DNA of 64,000 nucleotides from Geomonas sp. Red32 (GTDB taxonomy: Bacteria; Desulfobacterota; Desulfuromonadia; Geobacterales; Geobacteraceae): assembly GCF_023652955.1 (NCBI RefSeq), contig NZ_JAKLOY010000002.1:186001-250000 (forward strand), written 5' to 3'. The position numbers and the translations under genes are program-made. Below are positions 8,681 to 16,900 of this stretch, in pieces (the first letter of the stretch is position 1; each line of letters opens with the position of its first letter). A model generated the notes under the pieces. That model was given only the letters and a program-made list of their open reading frames with translations, searched no databases and was not told the origin of the DNA.

Positions 8681-8717
8681 GTTCCCCCCTTTGCGAGGGG
8701 GGGACAGGGGGGATTTT
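8681..8717. repeat. C/G-tract palindromic repeat, family B
   Basis: GTTCCCCCC-TTTGCGA-GGGGGGG-ACA-GGGGGGATTTT, with a hairpin of opposed C and G runs. It lies 20 bases after epmA, where the hairpin followed by ATTTT could also stop transcription. A 36-bp copy in reverse orientation is built in frame into the pfaC-like gene at 63425-63460. Confidence 0.75.
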
Positions 8718-8754
8718 AGCGCTCCCTTTAACGCCAACTATCTTCGCTCGGGCC

Positions 8755-8801
8755 ACCTCCCCCCACCCCCTAGCCCCCTCCCTCACGGGGCGGGGGAATC
8801 G
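8755..8801. repeat. C/G-tract palindromic repeat upstream of bioB
   Basis: CACCTCCCCCCACCCCCTAG-type C-rich strand followed by CTCACGGGGCGGGGGAAT, the arrangement seen in the tracts at 12251-12293 and 12318-12360. It lies just upstream of the candidate BirA operator and adds nothing recognisable as coding. Confidence 0.6.
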
Positions 8802-8836
8802 AACCAACACACCTCCCACGTCAACACCCTCCTCGT

Positions 8837-8868
8837 TCGTTAACCAACCCCATCGAAGCGGTTGACAA
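8837..8868 (+). promoter_or_regulatory. Candidate BirA operator overlapping the bioB promoter
   Basis: TCGTTAACC (8837-8845) and GGTTGACAA (8860-8868) match the BirA box halves TTGTAAACC and GGTTTACAA at 7/9 and 8/9 positions, with a 14-base spacer as in known BirA sites. The right half contains TTGACA (8862-8867), a perfect -35 hexamer, with a weak -10 (TACATG, 8885-8890) 17 bases on. Binding of biotinyl-AMP-loaded BirA here would block the promoter. The birA gene itself is not in this window. Confidence 0.65.
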
Positions 8869-8907
8869 CACTTTCCCTCCGTGCTACATGACCGGTGGGA
8901 GGAATTC

Positions 8908-9894
8908 ATGGAACAATTCATCAACGCAATGGCAGACAAAGTACTCAAGGGAGAAAACCTCACCCCGGAGGAGGCGCTGCGCCTTTCCCAGGCCGAAGGC
9001 TCCACCGTTTTCGACCTTTTCCGGGCGGCGACCCGCATCAAGGAACAGTTCGTGGGCAACGACGTCCATCTCTGCTCCATCATCAACGCAAAATCCGGAC
9101 GCTGCGCCGAGGACTGCGCCTTTTGCGCCCAATCCAGCCATCACAAGACCGACGCGCCCGTGTACGGGCTGGTTCAGGAAGAGGCCATGGTGGAGGGAGC
9201 CAGGGCTGCGGAAACCATGGGCTCGGCCTGCTACGGCATCATCACCAGCGGCACCACGGTGAAGGGGCAGGAACTCGAAAACATCCTGGCCGCGCTTCGC
9301 CGCATCCGAAAGGAAACCACCATCCTCCCGTCCTGCTCGCTCGGGATCATCGACGAAGAGACCGCGTTCAGGCTCAAGGAAGCCGGGATGGACACCTACC
9401 ATCACAACCTCGAGACCGCGGAAAGCTTCTTCCCGTCCATCTGCACCACCCACGACTACCAGGACGACGTCAACACCGTCCGCGCCGTCAAGAAGGCGGG
9501 GGTGAAAGTCTGCTCGGGCGGGATCTTCGGGCTCGGCGAAAGCGTCGCCCAGCGGATCGAAATGGCCTTCACGCTCAAAGAGCTGGACGTCGATTCCATC
9601 CCGATGAACTTCCTTAACCCCATCGACGGCACCAAGCTTGAGGGAGCCTGCAACCTCACCGCCATGGATTGCCTCAAAACCATCGCGCTCTACCGCTTCA
9701 TCCTTCCGGACAAGCGGATCACCATCTGCGGCGGCCGCGAAAAGAACCTGCGCGACCTGCAATCGTGGATCTTCTTCGCCGGAGCCAACGGCACCATGAT
9801 CGGCAACTACCTGACCACGCTGGGGAGAAACGTCGGCGTCGATCTCAAAATGTTCGAGGACCTCGGCCTCTCGACCGTCATGTGCGAACACTGA
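8908..9894 (+). CDS. bioB: Biotin synthase
   Basis: A 328-residue radical SAM enzyme that inserts sulfur into dethiobiotin in the last step of biotin synthesis. The radical SAM cluster motif is CAEDCAFCAQ (C-x3-C-x2-C). Other family segments are YHHNLETAESFFP, SGGIFGLGESVAQRI, MNFLNPIDGTKL and ICGGREKNLRDLQ, the last with the Arg that binds the auxiliary [2Fe-2S] cluster. GGGAGGAATTC precedes the ATG at 8908, so I prefer it to an ATG 27 bases upstream. It is first in the bioB-bioD-bioA run, with bioD starting 17 bases past its stop. Confidence 0.97.
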   Translation: MEQFINAMADKVLKGENLTPEEALRLSQAEGSTVFDLFRAATRIKEQFVGNDVHLCSIINAKSGRCAEDCAFCAQSSHHKTDAPVYGLVQEEAMVEGARAAETMGSACYGIITSGTTVKGQELENILAALRRIRKETTILPSCSLGIIDEETAFRLKEAGMDTYHHNLETAESFFPSICTTHDYQDDVNTVRAVKKAGVKVCSGGIFGLGESVAQRIEMAFTLKELDVDSIPMNFLNPIDGTKLEGACNLTAMDCLKTIALYRFILPDKRITICGGREKNLRDLQSWIFFAGANGTMIGNYLTTLGRNVGVDLKMFEDLGLSTVMCEH

Positions 9895-9911
9895 AGCGGA
9901 AGGGAGAAGTC

Positions 9912-10631
9912 ATGGCAGCAAAAGCAATCTTCATTACCGGTACCGATACCGGAGTAGGGAAATCCATCGCCTCGGCGGTAATCGCACGGCTGCTCAGTAA
10001 CCGCGGCCTTTCCGTCGGAGTCATGAAGCCGATCACCAGCGGCTGCATCGAGCGGGACGGGAAACTCGTCTCGGAGGACGCCGAGCTCCTCGCCTTCGGC
10101 GCCGAAATCGAGCTCGAGCCCGACTGCACGCCGTATCTTCTCAAGGCGCCGCTTGCCCCCTCGCTGGCAGCCTCCCTGGAAGGAGTCCGGATCGACTTCA
10201 AGGTCATCAAGGAAGCCTACGGACGGCTTTCGGAGCATTTCGACTACCTCATCGTGGAAGGGGCGGGTGGCCTCATGGTCCCCATCGCCGGAGGTCTGCT
10301 GATGGCCGACCTGGCCCAGCAGCTGGGTCTTCCCCTGGCGGTGGTCGCCCGGCCGAACCTGGGAACCGTCAATCACACCCTCCTGACCACCTTTGCCGCC
10401 CGCACCATGGGAATCGAGGTGAAGGGCGTCATCGTCAACCGCCTCCCCGAGCACCCGGACCAGGCCGAGCAGTCCGCTCCCCACCTGATCTCCTCGCTCT
10501 CGGGCGCGCTCCTGCTCGGGGAATTCCCGGACGTGAAGGGAGCCAACGACCGTGAAGTGGTCGAGGGGGTGGTACGCGAACTGGAAAAAGATCCCGCCAC
10601 CGCCATCATGCTGAGAGAGATGTTCGAATAG
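9912..10631 (+). CDS. bioD: ATP-dependent dethiobiotin synthetase
   Basis: A 239-residue P-loop enzyme that carboxylates 7,8-diaminopelargonate and closes the ureido ring. It has the P-loop GTDTGVGKS, the substrate segment VMKPITSGC, the catalytic VEGAGGLMVPI and ARPNLGTVNHT. Length and motif order match E. coli BioD. The ATG at 9912 has GGGAGAAG upstream, and the bioB stop is 17 bases away. A 52-bp palindromic repeat separates it from bioA. BioC and BioH functions (pimeloyl synthesis) are not encoded nearby. Confidence 0.96.
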   Translation: MAAKAIFITGTDTGVGKSIASAVIARLLSNRGLSVGVMKPITSGCIERDGKLVSEDAELLAFGAEIELEPDCTPYLLKAPLAPSLAASLEGVRIDFKVIKEAYGRLSEHFDYLIVEGAGGLMVPIAGGLLMADLAQQLGLPLAVVARPNLGTVNHTLLTTFAARTMGIEVKGVIVNRLPEHPDQAEQSAPHLISSLSGALLLGEFPDVKGANDREVVEGVVRELEKDPATAIMLREMFE

Positions 10632-10649
10632 CTGACACGCACGTCGATG

Positions 10650-10701
10650 CCTCGTCCCCATCCTCACCCTGTCCCTCCCCTTTGAAGGGGAGGGAACGAG
10701 G
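10650..10701. repeat. C/G-tract palindromic repeat, family A, between bioD and bioA
   Basis: CCTCGTCCCCATCCTCACCC... ending GGAACGAGG, with terminal CCTCGT/ACGAGG and inner TCCCC/GGGGA arms. It is the clearest intergenic copy of the family found in frame inside pfaA. It lies between two genes of one operon and so should be transcribed. Confidence 0.75.
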
Positions 10702-10734
10702 GGACGGACCACCGGGTGTGGAAAGGAAAAAACG

Positions 10735-12096
10735 TTGAAAGAACTCGATACCGCGACACTGAGAAAATACGACTCCGATTACCTCTGGCACCCCTTCACC
10801 CAGATGAGCGAATGGGAAGGCGCCGACAACATCGTCATCACCAAGGGCGAAGGATCCTACCTCATCGACTCCGACGGCAACCGCTACCTCGACGGCGTCG
10901 GCGCCATCTGGACCAACGTCCACGGCCATTGCAAAAGGGAGATCAACGATGCCATCAAGGCACAGGTCGACCGGCTGGAACACTCCACCCTGCTCGGGCT
11001 CACCAACGACCGGGCGGTCATGCTCGCCAAACGCCTGATCGACATCGCTCCGGAAGGTCTCTGCAAAGTCTTCTATTCCGACAACGGCTCCACCGCCGTC
11101 GAGATCGGCGTGAAGATGGCCTTCCAGTACCAGGCCCAGACCGGCCACCCGGAAAAGACCAAGTTCATCGCCTTCGACAACGCCTACCATGGCGACACCG
11201 TCGGCTCCATGAGCGTCGGCGGGATCGACATCTACCACGCCGTCTACTCCCCGCTGCTCTTCCCGACCATCAAGGCCCCGGCTCCCTACTGCTACCGCTG
11301 CAAGCTCTCCCCCGAAGGAGACTGCACCCGCTGCGGTCTGCTCTGCCTGAAAGAGCTCGAACGCCTCATGGAGCGGCACGCCCACGAACTGGCCGGCCTC
11401 GTCATCGAGCCCGCCGTCCAGGGGGCGGGCGGCATGCTCGTGCAGCCGGAAGGGTTCCTCAAAGGGGTGCGCGAACTGTGCGACCGCTACGACGTCCTGA
11501 TGATCGCCGACGAGGTGGCGGTGGGTTTCGGCCGTACCGGCTCCATGTTCGCCTGTCAGAAGTACGGCATCACTCCCGATATCATGGCCCTGTCGAAAGG
11601 GATCTCCGCGGGCTACCTGCCGCTCGCCGCCACCCTCGCCACGCGCAAGATCTACGACGCCTTTTGGGGCGCCTATGCCGATCTCAAGACCTTCTTCCAC
11701 GGCCACACCTTCACCGGCAACCCGATCGCCTGCGCGGCGGCACTGGCCAGCCTCGACCTCTTCGAAAACGAGCGCCTGCTCGAATCGCTACCCGCCAAGA
11801 TCCGCTACATCGACGAGCGGCTGAAGGCGATGTCCGCCCTCCCCCACGTCGGCAACGTCCGCCAGGAAGGGATGATCGGCGGTATCGAGCTGGTCGCCGA
11901 CAAGGAGACCAAGGCGGCGTACCCGTGGGAAGAGCGGGTCGGAGTGCGGGTCTGCCTGGAAGCACGCAAGCACGGCCTTTTCCTGCGCCCCCTGGGCAAC
12001 GTGATGGTCATCTTCCCGCCGCTCTCCATTTCGCTTGACGAGCTCGCCCTGCTGATGGACGGCATCGAGGCCTCCATCCGGACCGTGACCGGCTAG
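10735..12096 (+). CDS. bioA: Adenosylmethionine-8-amino-7-oxononanoate aminotransferase
   Basis: A 453-residue class III PLP aminotransferase that makes 7,8-diaminopelargonate from KAPA. It starts with TTG (AAAGGA upstream). Visible elements are WHPFTQM near the N-terminus, SDNGSTAVEIGVKMA (PLP phosphate), AYHGDTVGSMSVGG, the PLP Asp in LMIADEVAVGFGRTG, the Schiff-base Lys in ALSKGISAGYLPLAA and the phosphate/substrate loop GHTFTGNPIACAAAL. A Cys cluster (C186, C189, C197, C200, C204), known from one BioA subfamily, could bind a metal. It acts between KAPA synthase and BioD, and is last in the bio run. Confidence 0.96.
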   Translation: MKELDTATLRKYDSDYLWHPFTQMSEWEGADNIVITKGEGSYLIDSDGNRYLDGVGAIWTNVHGHCKREINDAIKAQVDRLEHSTLLGLTNDRAVMLAKRLIDIAPEGLCKVFYSDNGSTAVEIGVKMAFQYQAQTGHPEKTKFIAFDNAYHGDTVGSMSVGGIDIYHAVYSPLLFPTIKAPAPYCYRCKLSPEGDCTRCGLLCLKELERLMERHAHELAGLVIEPAVQGAGGMLVQPEGFLKGVRELCDRYDVLMIADEVAVGFGRTGSMFACQKYGITPDIMALSKGISAGYLPLAATLATRKIYDAFWGAYADLKTFFHGHTFTGNPIACAAALASLDLFENERLLESLPAKIRYIDERLKAMSALPHVGNVRQEGMIGGIELVADKETKAAYPWEERVGVRVCLEARKHGLFLRPLGNVMVIFPPLSISLDELALLMDGIEASIRTVTG

Positions 12097-12192
12097 CCCT
12101 GCCTTCCTCTCTCCGGCTATAATTAGGCTGGAATCCTGACAGCAATTCCATTAAGATAGCCAATTCCGAATGTTCGTCTTTCAGGGAACGAC

Positions 12193-12228
12193 GAAGGGGA
12201 CAGGCACCTGCCGGTGCCAGTCCCCTTC
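12193..12228. repeat. 36-bp near-perfect palindrome
   Basis: GAAGGGGAC-A-GGCACC, four bases, then GGTGCC-A-GTCCCCTTC. Fifteen pairs match, with one A/A mismatch. It lies in the 306-bp gap between bioA and the TatD fusion gene and differs in sequence from the C/G-tract families. It may be a REP-like element, or may form a transcript hairpin after bioA. Confidence 0.7.
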
Positions 12229-12250
12229 CCCTCACCTGCCACTTGGTACA

Positions 12251-12293
12251 CTCCTCCCCCTCCCCTTGAGGGAGGGGATAAGGGGTGGGGGAG
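12251..12293. repeat. C/G-tract palindromic repeat, first of a pair
   Basis: CTCCTCCCCCTCCCCTTGAG then GGAGGGGATAAGGGGTGGGG. It is self-complementary around TTGA, and a second, related tract follows 25 bases later. The rest of the 12097-12402 gap contains only a short AT-rich stretch and the ribosome binding site of the next gene. Confidence 0.65.
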
Positions 12294-12317
12294 CAATCAA
12301 CAGCGTGCCGAAGCCGG

Positions 12318-12360
12318 CCTCCCCCCCCCACCCTCGCCCTCCCCCTCAAGGGGGGAGGGA
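12318..12360. repeat. C/G-tract palindromic repeat, second of a pair
   Basis: A C-rich run ending CCCTCGCCCTCCCCCTCAAG, then GGGGGAGGGA. It is an inverted tract of the same style as 12251-12293, ending about 40 bases before the next ATG. Confidence 0.65.
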
Positions 12361-12402
12361 AAGATCGGTTCAGGCCCGTATAGTCTTTGTAAAGGAGCCA
12401 CC

Positions 12403-13779
12403 ATGGATCTTATCGATAGCCACGCCCATATCTACGGGGACGAATTCGCCCAGGACCTCCCCGATGTCCTGCAGCGCGCGAAGGATGCCGGGATCACCAC
12501 CATGATGGTGATCGGAGCCGACATGGAATCGAGCGTGCAGGCCCTCGAGCTTGCCAACGCCCACGACAACATGTACTGCGCAGTCGGCATCCACCCCCAC
12601 GACGCCGAAGGGGTAACCGAGGAGGATTATCAGAAGATCCGCGCGATGGCGCTGGCCAACCCGAAGGTGGTCGCCATCGGCGAGGTCGGCCTCGATTTCT
12701 ACCGCGACCGTTCGCCGAGACACCTCCAGGAGGAGGTTTTCCGCCGCTTCATCAGGATGGCGCGCGAGCTCAAGCTGCCGCTCGTCATCCACGACCGCGA
12801 CGCCCACGACCGTATCATGGCCATCCTCAAGGAGGAGAAGGCGGAGGAGATCGGCGGCGTCCTCCACTGCTTCTCCGGCGACCTCGAAATGGCGCAGGAA
12901 TGCATCGCCATGAACTTCGTCATCTCCATCCCCGGCACGGTGACCTACCCCTCCAACGAATCGCTCAGGGAGGTGGTGCGCGGAGTGAAGATCGAGCACC
13001 TGCTGGTGGAAACCGACTGCCCCTACCTCACCCCGGTCCCCCACCGCGGCAAGCGCAACGAGCCGGCCTTCGTGAGACTGACCGCCGAAAAGGTGGCGGA
13101 GCTGAAAGGGCTATCGCTGGAAGACGTCGCGCGGATCACCGCCCTCAACACCCGGAAGGTCTTCGGTATCGAGGCGGCAGCCGAGGAAAGCACCATCGCG
13201 TACATGATCCGCGACTCCCTCTACCTCAACATCACCAACCGCTGCTCGAACCGCTGCACCTTCTGCCCTAAATTCGACGATTTCATCGTGAAGGGGCACG
13301 AGCTCAAACTGGCCCACGAACCGAATTTCGCGGAGGTGATGGAGGCCATTGCGGGCCACGGCAACTTCAAAGAGGTCGTCTTCTGCGGCTACGGCGAGCC
13401 GCTGGTCAGGCTCGACCTGGTTAAGGAGGTGGCCCGCGAGCTGAAAAACCGCGGCTTCGCCGTCAGGATCAACACCGACGGCCAGGCCAACCTGGTCCAT
13501 GGCCGCAACATCCTCCCCGAGCTGGCCGGCATCGTCGACGTCCTTTCGGTCAGCCTCAATGCTGCCGACGCCGCGACCTACCAGAACCTCTGCAACACGC
13601 CGTTCGGCGAGGCCGGCTTCCGTGGTATCTGCGACTTCCTCAAGGAAGCCACCCGCTACATCCCGAAGGTGGTGGCAAGTGCGGTCACCGTCCCGGATCT
13701 CGACGTGGAAAAGGTGCGGGAGCTTGCCCTTTCCCTCGGCGCGGAATTCAGGGAACGGGAGTACGAGGAGGTAGGTTAG
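12403..13779 (+). CDS. TatD-family hydrolase fused to a radical SAM domain
   Basis: A 458-residue two-domain protein. Residues 1-262 or so are a TatD metal-dependent hydrolase: H7 and H9 in DSHAHIYG, VGIHPHD, the metal Glu in AIGEVGLDFYRD, LVIHDRDAHD, VLHCFSGD and VETDCPYLTPVPHRG. Residues 268-458 are a radical SAM domain with C281, C285 and C288 (CSNRCTFC) and a GYGEPL segment. The radical SAM part resembles the TatD-associated radical SAM family, usually a separate neighbouring gene, so this is a fusion. TatD acts as a 3'-5' nuclease; the radical SAM reaction is unknown. AAGGAG precedes the ATG at 12403. Confidence 0.92.
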   Translation: MDLIDSHAHIYGDEFAQDLPDVLQRAKDAGITTMMVIGADMESSVQALELANAHDNMYCAVGIHPHDAEGVTEEDYQKIRAMALANPKVVAIGEVGLDFYRDRSPRHLQEEVFRRFIRMARELKLPLVIHDRDAHDRIMAILKEEKAEEIGGVLHCFSGDLEMAQECIAMNFVISIPGTVTYPSNESLREVVRGVKIEHLLVETDCPYLTPVPHRGKRNEPAFVRLTAEKVAELKGLSLEDVARITALNTRKVFGIEAAAEESTIAYMIRDSLYLNITNRCSNRCTFCPKFDDFIVKGHELKLAHEPNFAEVMEAIAGHGNFKEVVFCGYGEPLVRLDLVKEVARELKNRGFAVRINTDGQANLVHGRNILPELAGIVDVLSVSLNAADAATYQNLCNTPFGEAGFRGICDFLKEATRYIPKVVASAVTVPDLDVEKVRELALSLGAEFREREYEEVG

Positions 13780-13909
13780 ACCGGCAAGAATATAGTGGTA
13801 TCATTGGGTAATCCATGTATTTGCCAGTCCATCTGTCCTACACAGGTTGTAAGGGAAGATTGCCACTCAGGTTGGAACTTTTAATGCGATTGCAGGGAGG
13901 GCCCGCTCT

Positions 13910-16900
13910 ATGCGGATCAACAAGAAAATCCTCGGCTGGACCTCACTGGCCATTGCCGTCATCGTCGCAGGGATCCTGATCGGACTCCCCCCGCTCGTCA
14001 AGTATCTCGCCATCAAGAACATCGACGAGAAGACCGGCCGCAAGTCCACCATCGCCGGTCTCTCCATCAATCCGTTCACGCTACGGGCTGAAATCAAGGG
14101 TTTCCGGCTCCAGGAAAAGGGGAGCGGGGCCACCTTTACCTCGTTCAGCTCCGCGACCGTCTCCATCAGCCCCCTCTCCCTCCCCAAACGCGCCGTCATC
14201 GTGAGGGAAATTCGCGTCGTCTCACCCTACGTCCACATCGTGAGGGATGCGGTGAACCATTACAACTTCTCGGATCTCGTGACTCCCTCACCGAAGGAGC
14301 CCAAGAAAGAGAAGGAGAAGTCGACACTCTTCTCCCTCAACAACATCATCGTCTCCAAGGGGAGCATCGACTTCGAAGACAGCGCGATCTCTCCGGCAAG
14401 AAACCATCGCCTGCGCGGCATCGAGATCGCCCTCCCCTTCGTAAGCGACCTGCCGTACCTCGCCGACCGCTATGTCACCCCGCATCTCAAAGCCGAAGTG
14501 AACGGCTCCCCCTTCGAGTTCAAGGGGAGGCTCAAGCCGATGACCAAGGCGGTGGAGGCCACCCTCGACCTCAGCGTGAACCAGGTCGATGTCCCGTTCT
14601 ACCTCGGGTATCTCCCCTTCCCTCCGCCGGTCAAGGTGGTCTCCGGCCACTTCAGCAGCAACCTCGAAATAGGCTACCGGGTGGACGAAAAGAAAGGGCC
14701 GGATGTGACCGTGAAGGGAACCCTCGGGCTCGACAAGGCCTCGGTCCGCGAGTACGGCGGGGCGCCGCTCGCGTCGGTCGACCGGCTGGCGGTCAAGGTC
14801 AACCAAGCCTCCCTCTTCACCAGAGTCATCGACCTCGCCTCGGCCGAGATGGAGGGATGGGAGGTCTACGCCGACCGCGACCGGGTCGGCAAGTGGAACT
14901 TCCAGAAACTCCACGCACCCTCGCAGCCTGCGGAAAGGACGGCAGCGAAAGCCGCCAAGGCGGAGCCCGGCAAGAAAGGCGGCGAAGAGGCGGCGAAGGA
15001 AGAGGACAAAAAAGAAGAGGCCAAGAAGAAGGCGCAGGAGAAAAAAGAGGCCGGTAGCAAGGAAACGCCGCCGCTCGACCTGCGTCTGGGCAAGCTGGCG
15101 ATCAAAGCCGGGAAACTCCATTTCTCCGACCAGGTCCCGGCCAAGGGGTTCCGTACCGAGCTGCAGGCGATCGACCTGGAGATGCGGGATTTCTCTCTCC
15201 GGGGAGGCCACAAGGCCCCGGTCGATTTCGGCTTCAAAACGGCCCGGGGCGAAAAGGCCGTCCTCAAGGGGGAAGTGGCACTCGAGCCCACTTCGTTCGC
15301 CGGGCAGCTCACCCTCTCCGGAATCCCGCTCCAGGACTACTACCCGTACCTCTCGGGATCGCTGGCCGCACCCGTCAGCGGGATACTCTCCGCCTCTTCC
15401 CACATCTCCTACGACGAAAAACGGGGGCTTCTCCTCGATAAAACCCAGGTGAAGGGCGAGCGGCTGGCGGCGCCGTTTGGACAGGGTGACGGGGTCAAAC
15501 TTGCGGAGGCGGTTCTCGGCGGGATATCGCTCGATCTCAAGCAGAACAAGGCCGTGGTGGAGCGGGTCGATCTCAAGGGGGGCAACATCGCCCTCACCGC
15601 CCTCAAGGGGGGCGGCTATACCTACCAAACCCTCCTGAAGCCGGGCGAAAAGCCGGCCCCCACGGGGAAACCGGCCAAGAAAGCCCCGCACGAAAAGAAA
15701 GCGTCCCCCTTCTCCTACCGGGTCGGAAAGATCACCGGAACGACCTTCTCCGTAAAGTTCACCGATAAGAACAACGAAGAGGAACCGGTCTTCAGCCTCA
15801 ACCGGCTCAACTTCTCGGTAGGCGGAGTGACCGGACCCAAGTTGGGGAGCATGCCGATCGCCATCTCCTCAGGTTACGGCAGCAAGGGATCGCTCTCCGC
15901 CAACGGTGTCGTGGCCGTCGAGCCAGTCAGGTTCAAGGGAAAGGTCGACCTGCACCGGATACCGATCCGCGATTTCGATCCCTACATCCCCGAAGATACC
16001 AACGTCTTCATCGCCGACGGGACCATCGATACCTCCGTTGCCCTCGACCTCGTCAAGGGGGAGACCGGCCTCAAAGGAAGTTTCTCCGGCTCCCTCGGGG
16101 TCAACTCCTTCTACTGCCAGGATCTCGAGCTGAACGAGGATCTCCTTAAGTGGGAAAGCCTCCAGATGGACCAGGTGAACGGCACCCTGTCCCCCTTCAC
16201 CCTCGCCATCAACGAGGTCGCCCTCAGTAACTTCTACTCCCGCGTAATCGTGGAGAAAGACGGCACCCTGAACCTCCAGCATCTCAGGGACGAACAGGAA
16301 CCTCCGGCCGCTACCCAGGGGGCGGCAACGGCAAAAGCGCAGGCTCCGCCCGCAGCGGCCGCGAAAACTGCGGCCTCGGCGTCCGCACCGGCGGCACCCG
16401 CCGCCCCGGCGCATCCGTCCGGGTCGCAGCCCACTCCGGCCGCGCTGGCCGCAGGAGTCCCCGCCGTCACGGCGGGCGGCGAGAGTACCGCGCAGCCGCA
16501 TCCCGTCCGGATCGACACCATCACCATCCAAGGCGGCACCATGGCCTTCACCGACCGTCACCTGCAGACTACCTTCGACACCACCTTCTACAACCTCGGC
16601 GGAAGGGTCAGCGGTCTCTCCTCGCAGGCGAAGACCGTGGCCGACGTGGACCTGAGGGGGAACCTGGAAAACCACTCGCCGCTTTCCATCAAGGGGGTCA
16701 TCAACCCGTTGCGGGGCGATCTCTTCCTCGACCTGAAGATTGCCTTCAACGACATCGAGCTCTCCCCGTTCACCCCGTACTCGGACACCTATCTCGGCTA
16801 CAACCTGGACAAGGGAAAGCTCTTCCTCGACCTCGCCTACAAGATCGACAAGAAGGCGCTTACCTCGCAGAACAAGGTGTTCATCGACCAGTTCACCTTC

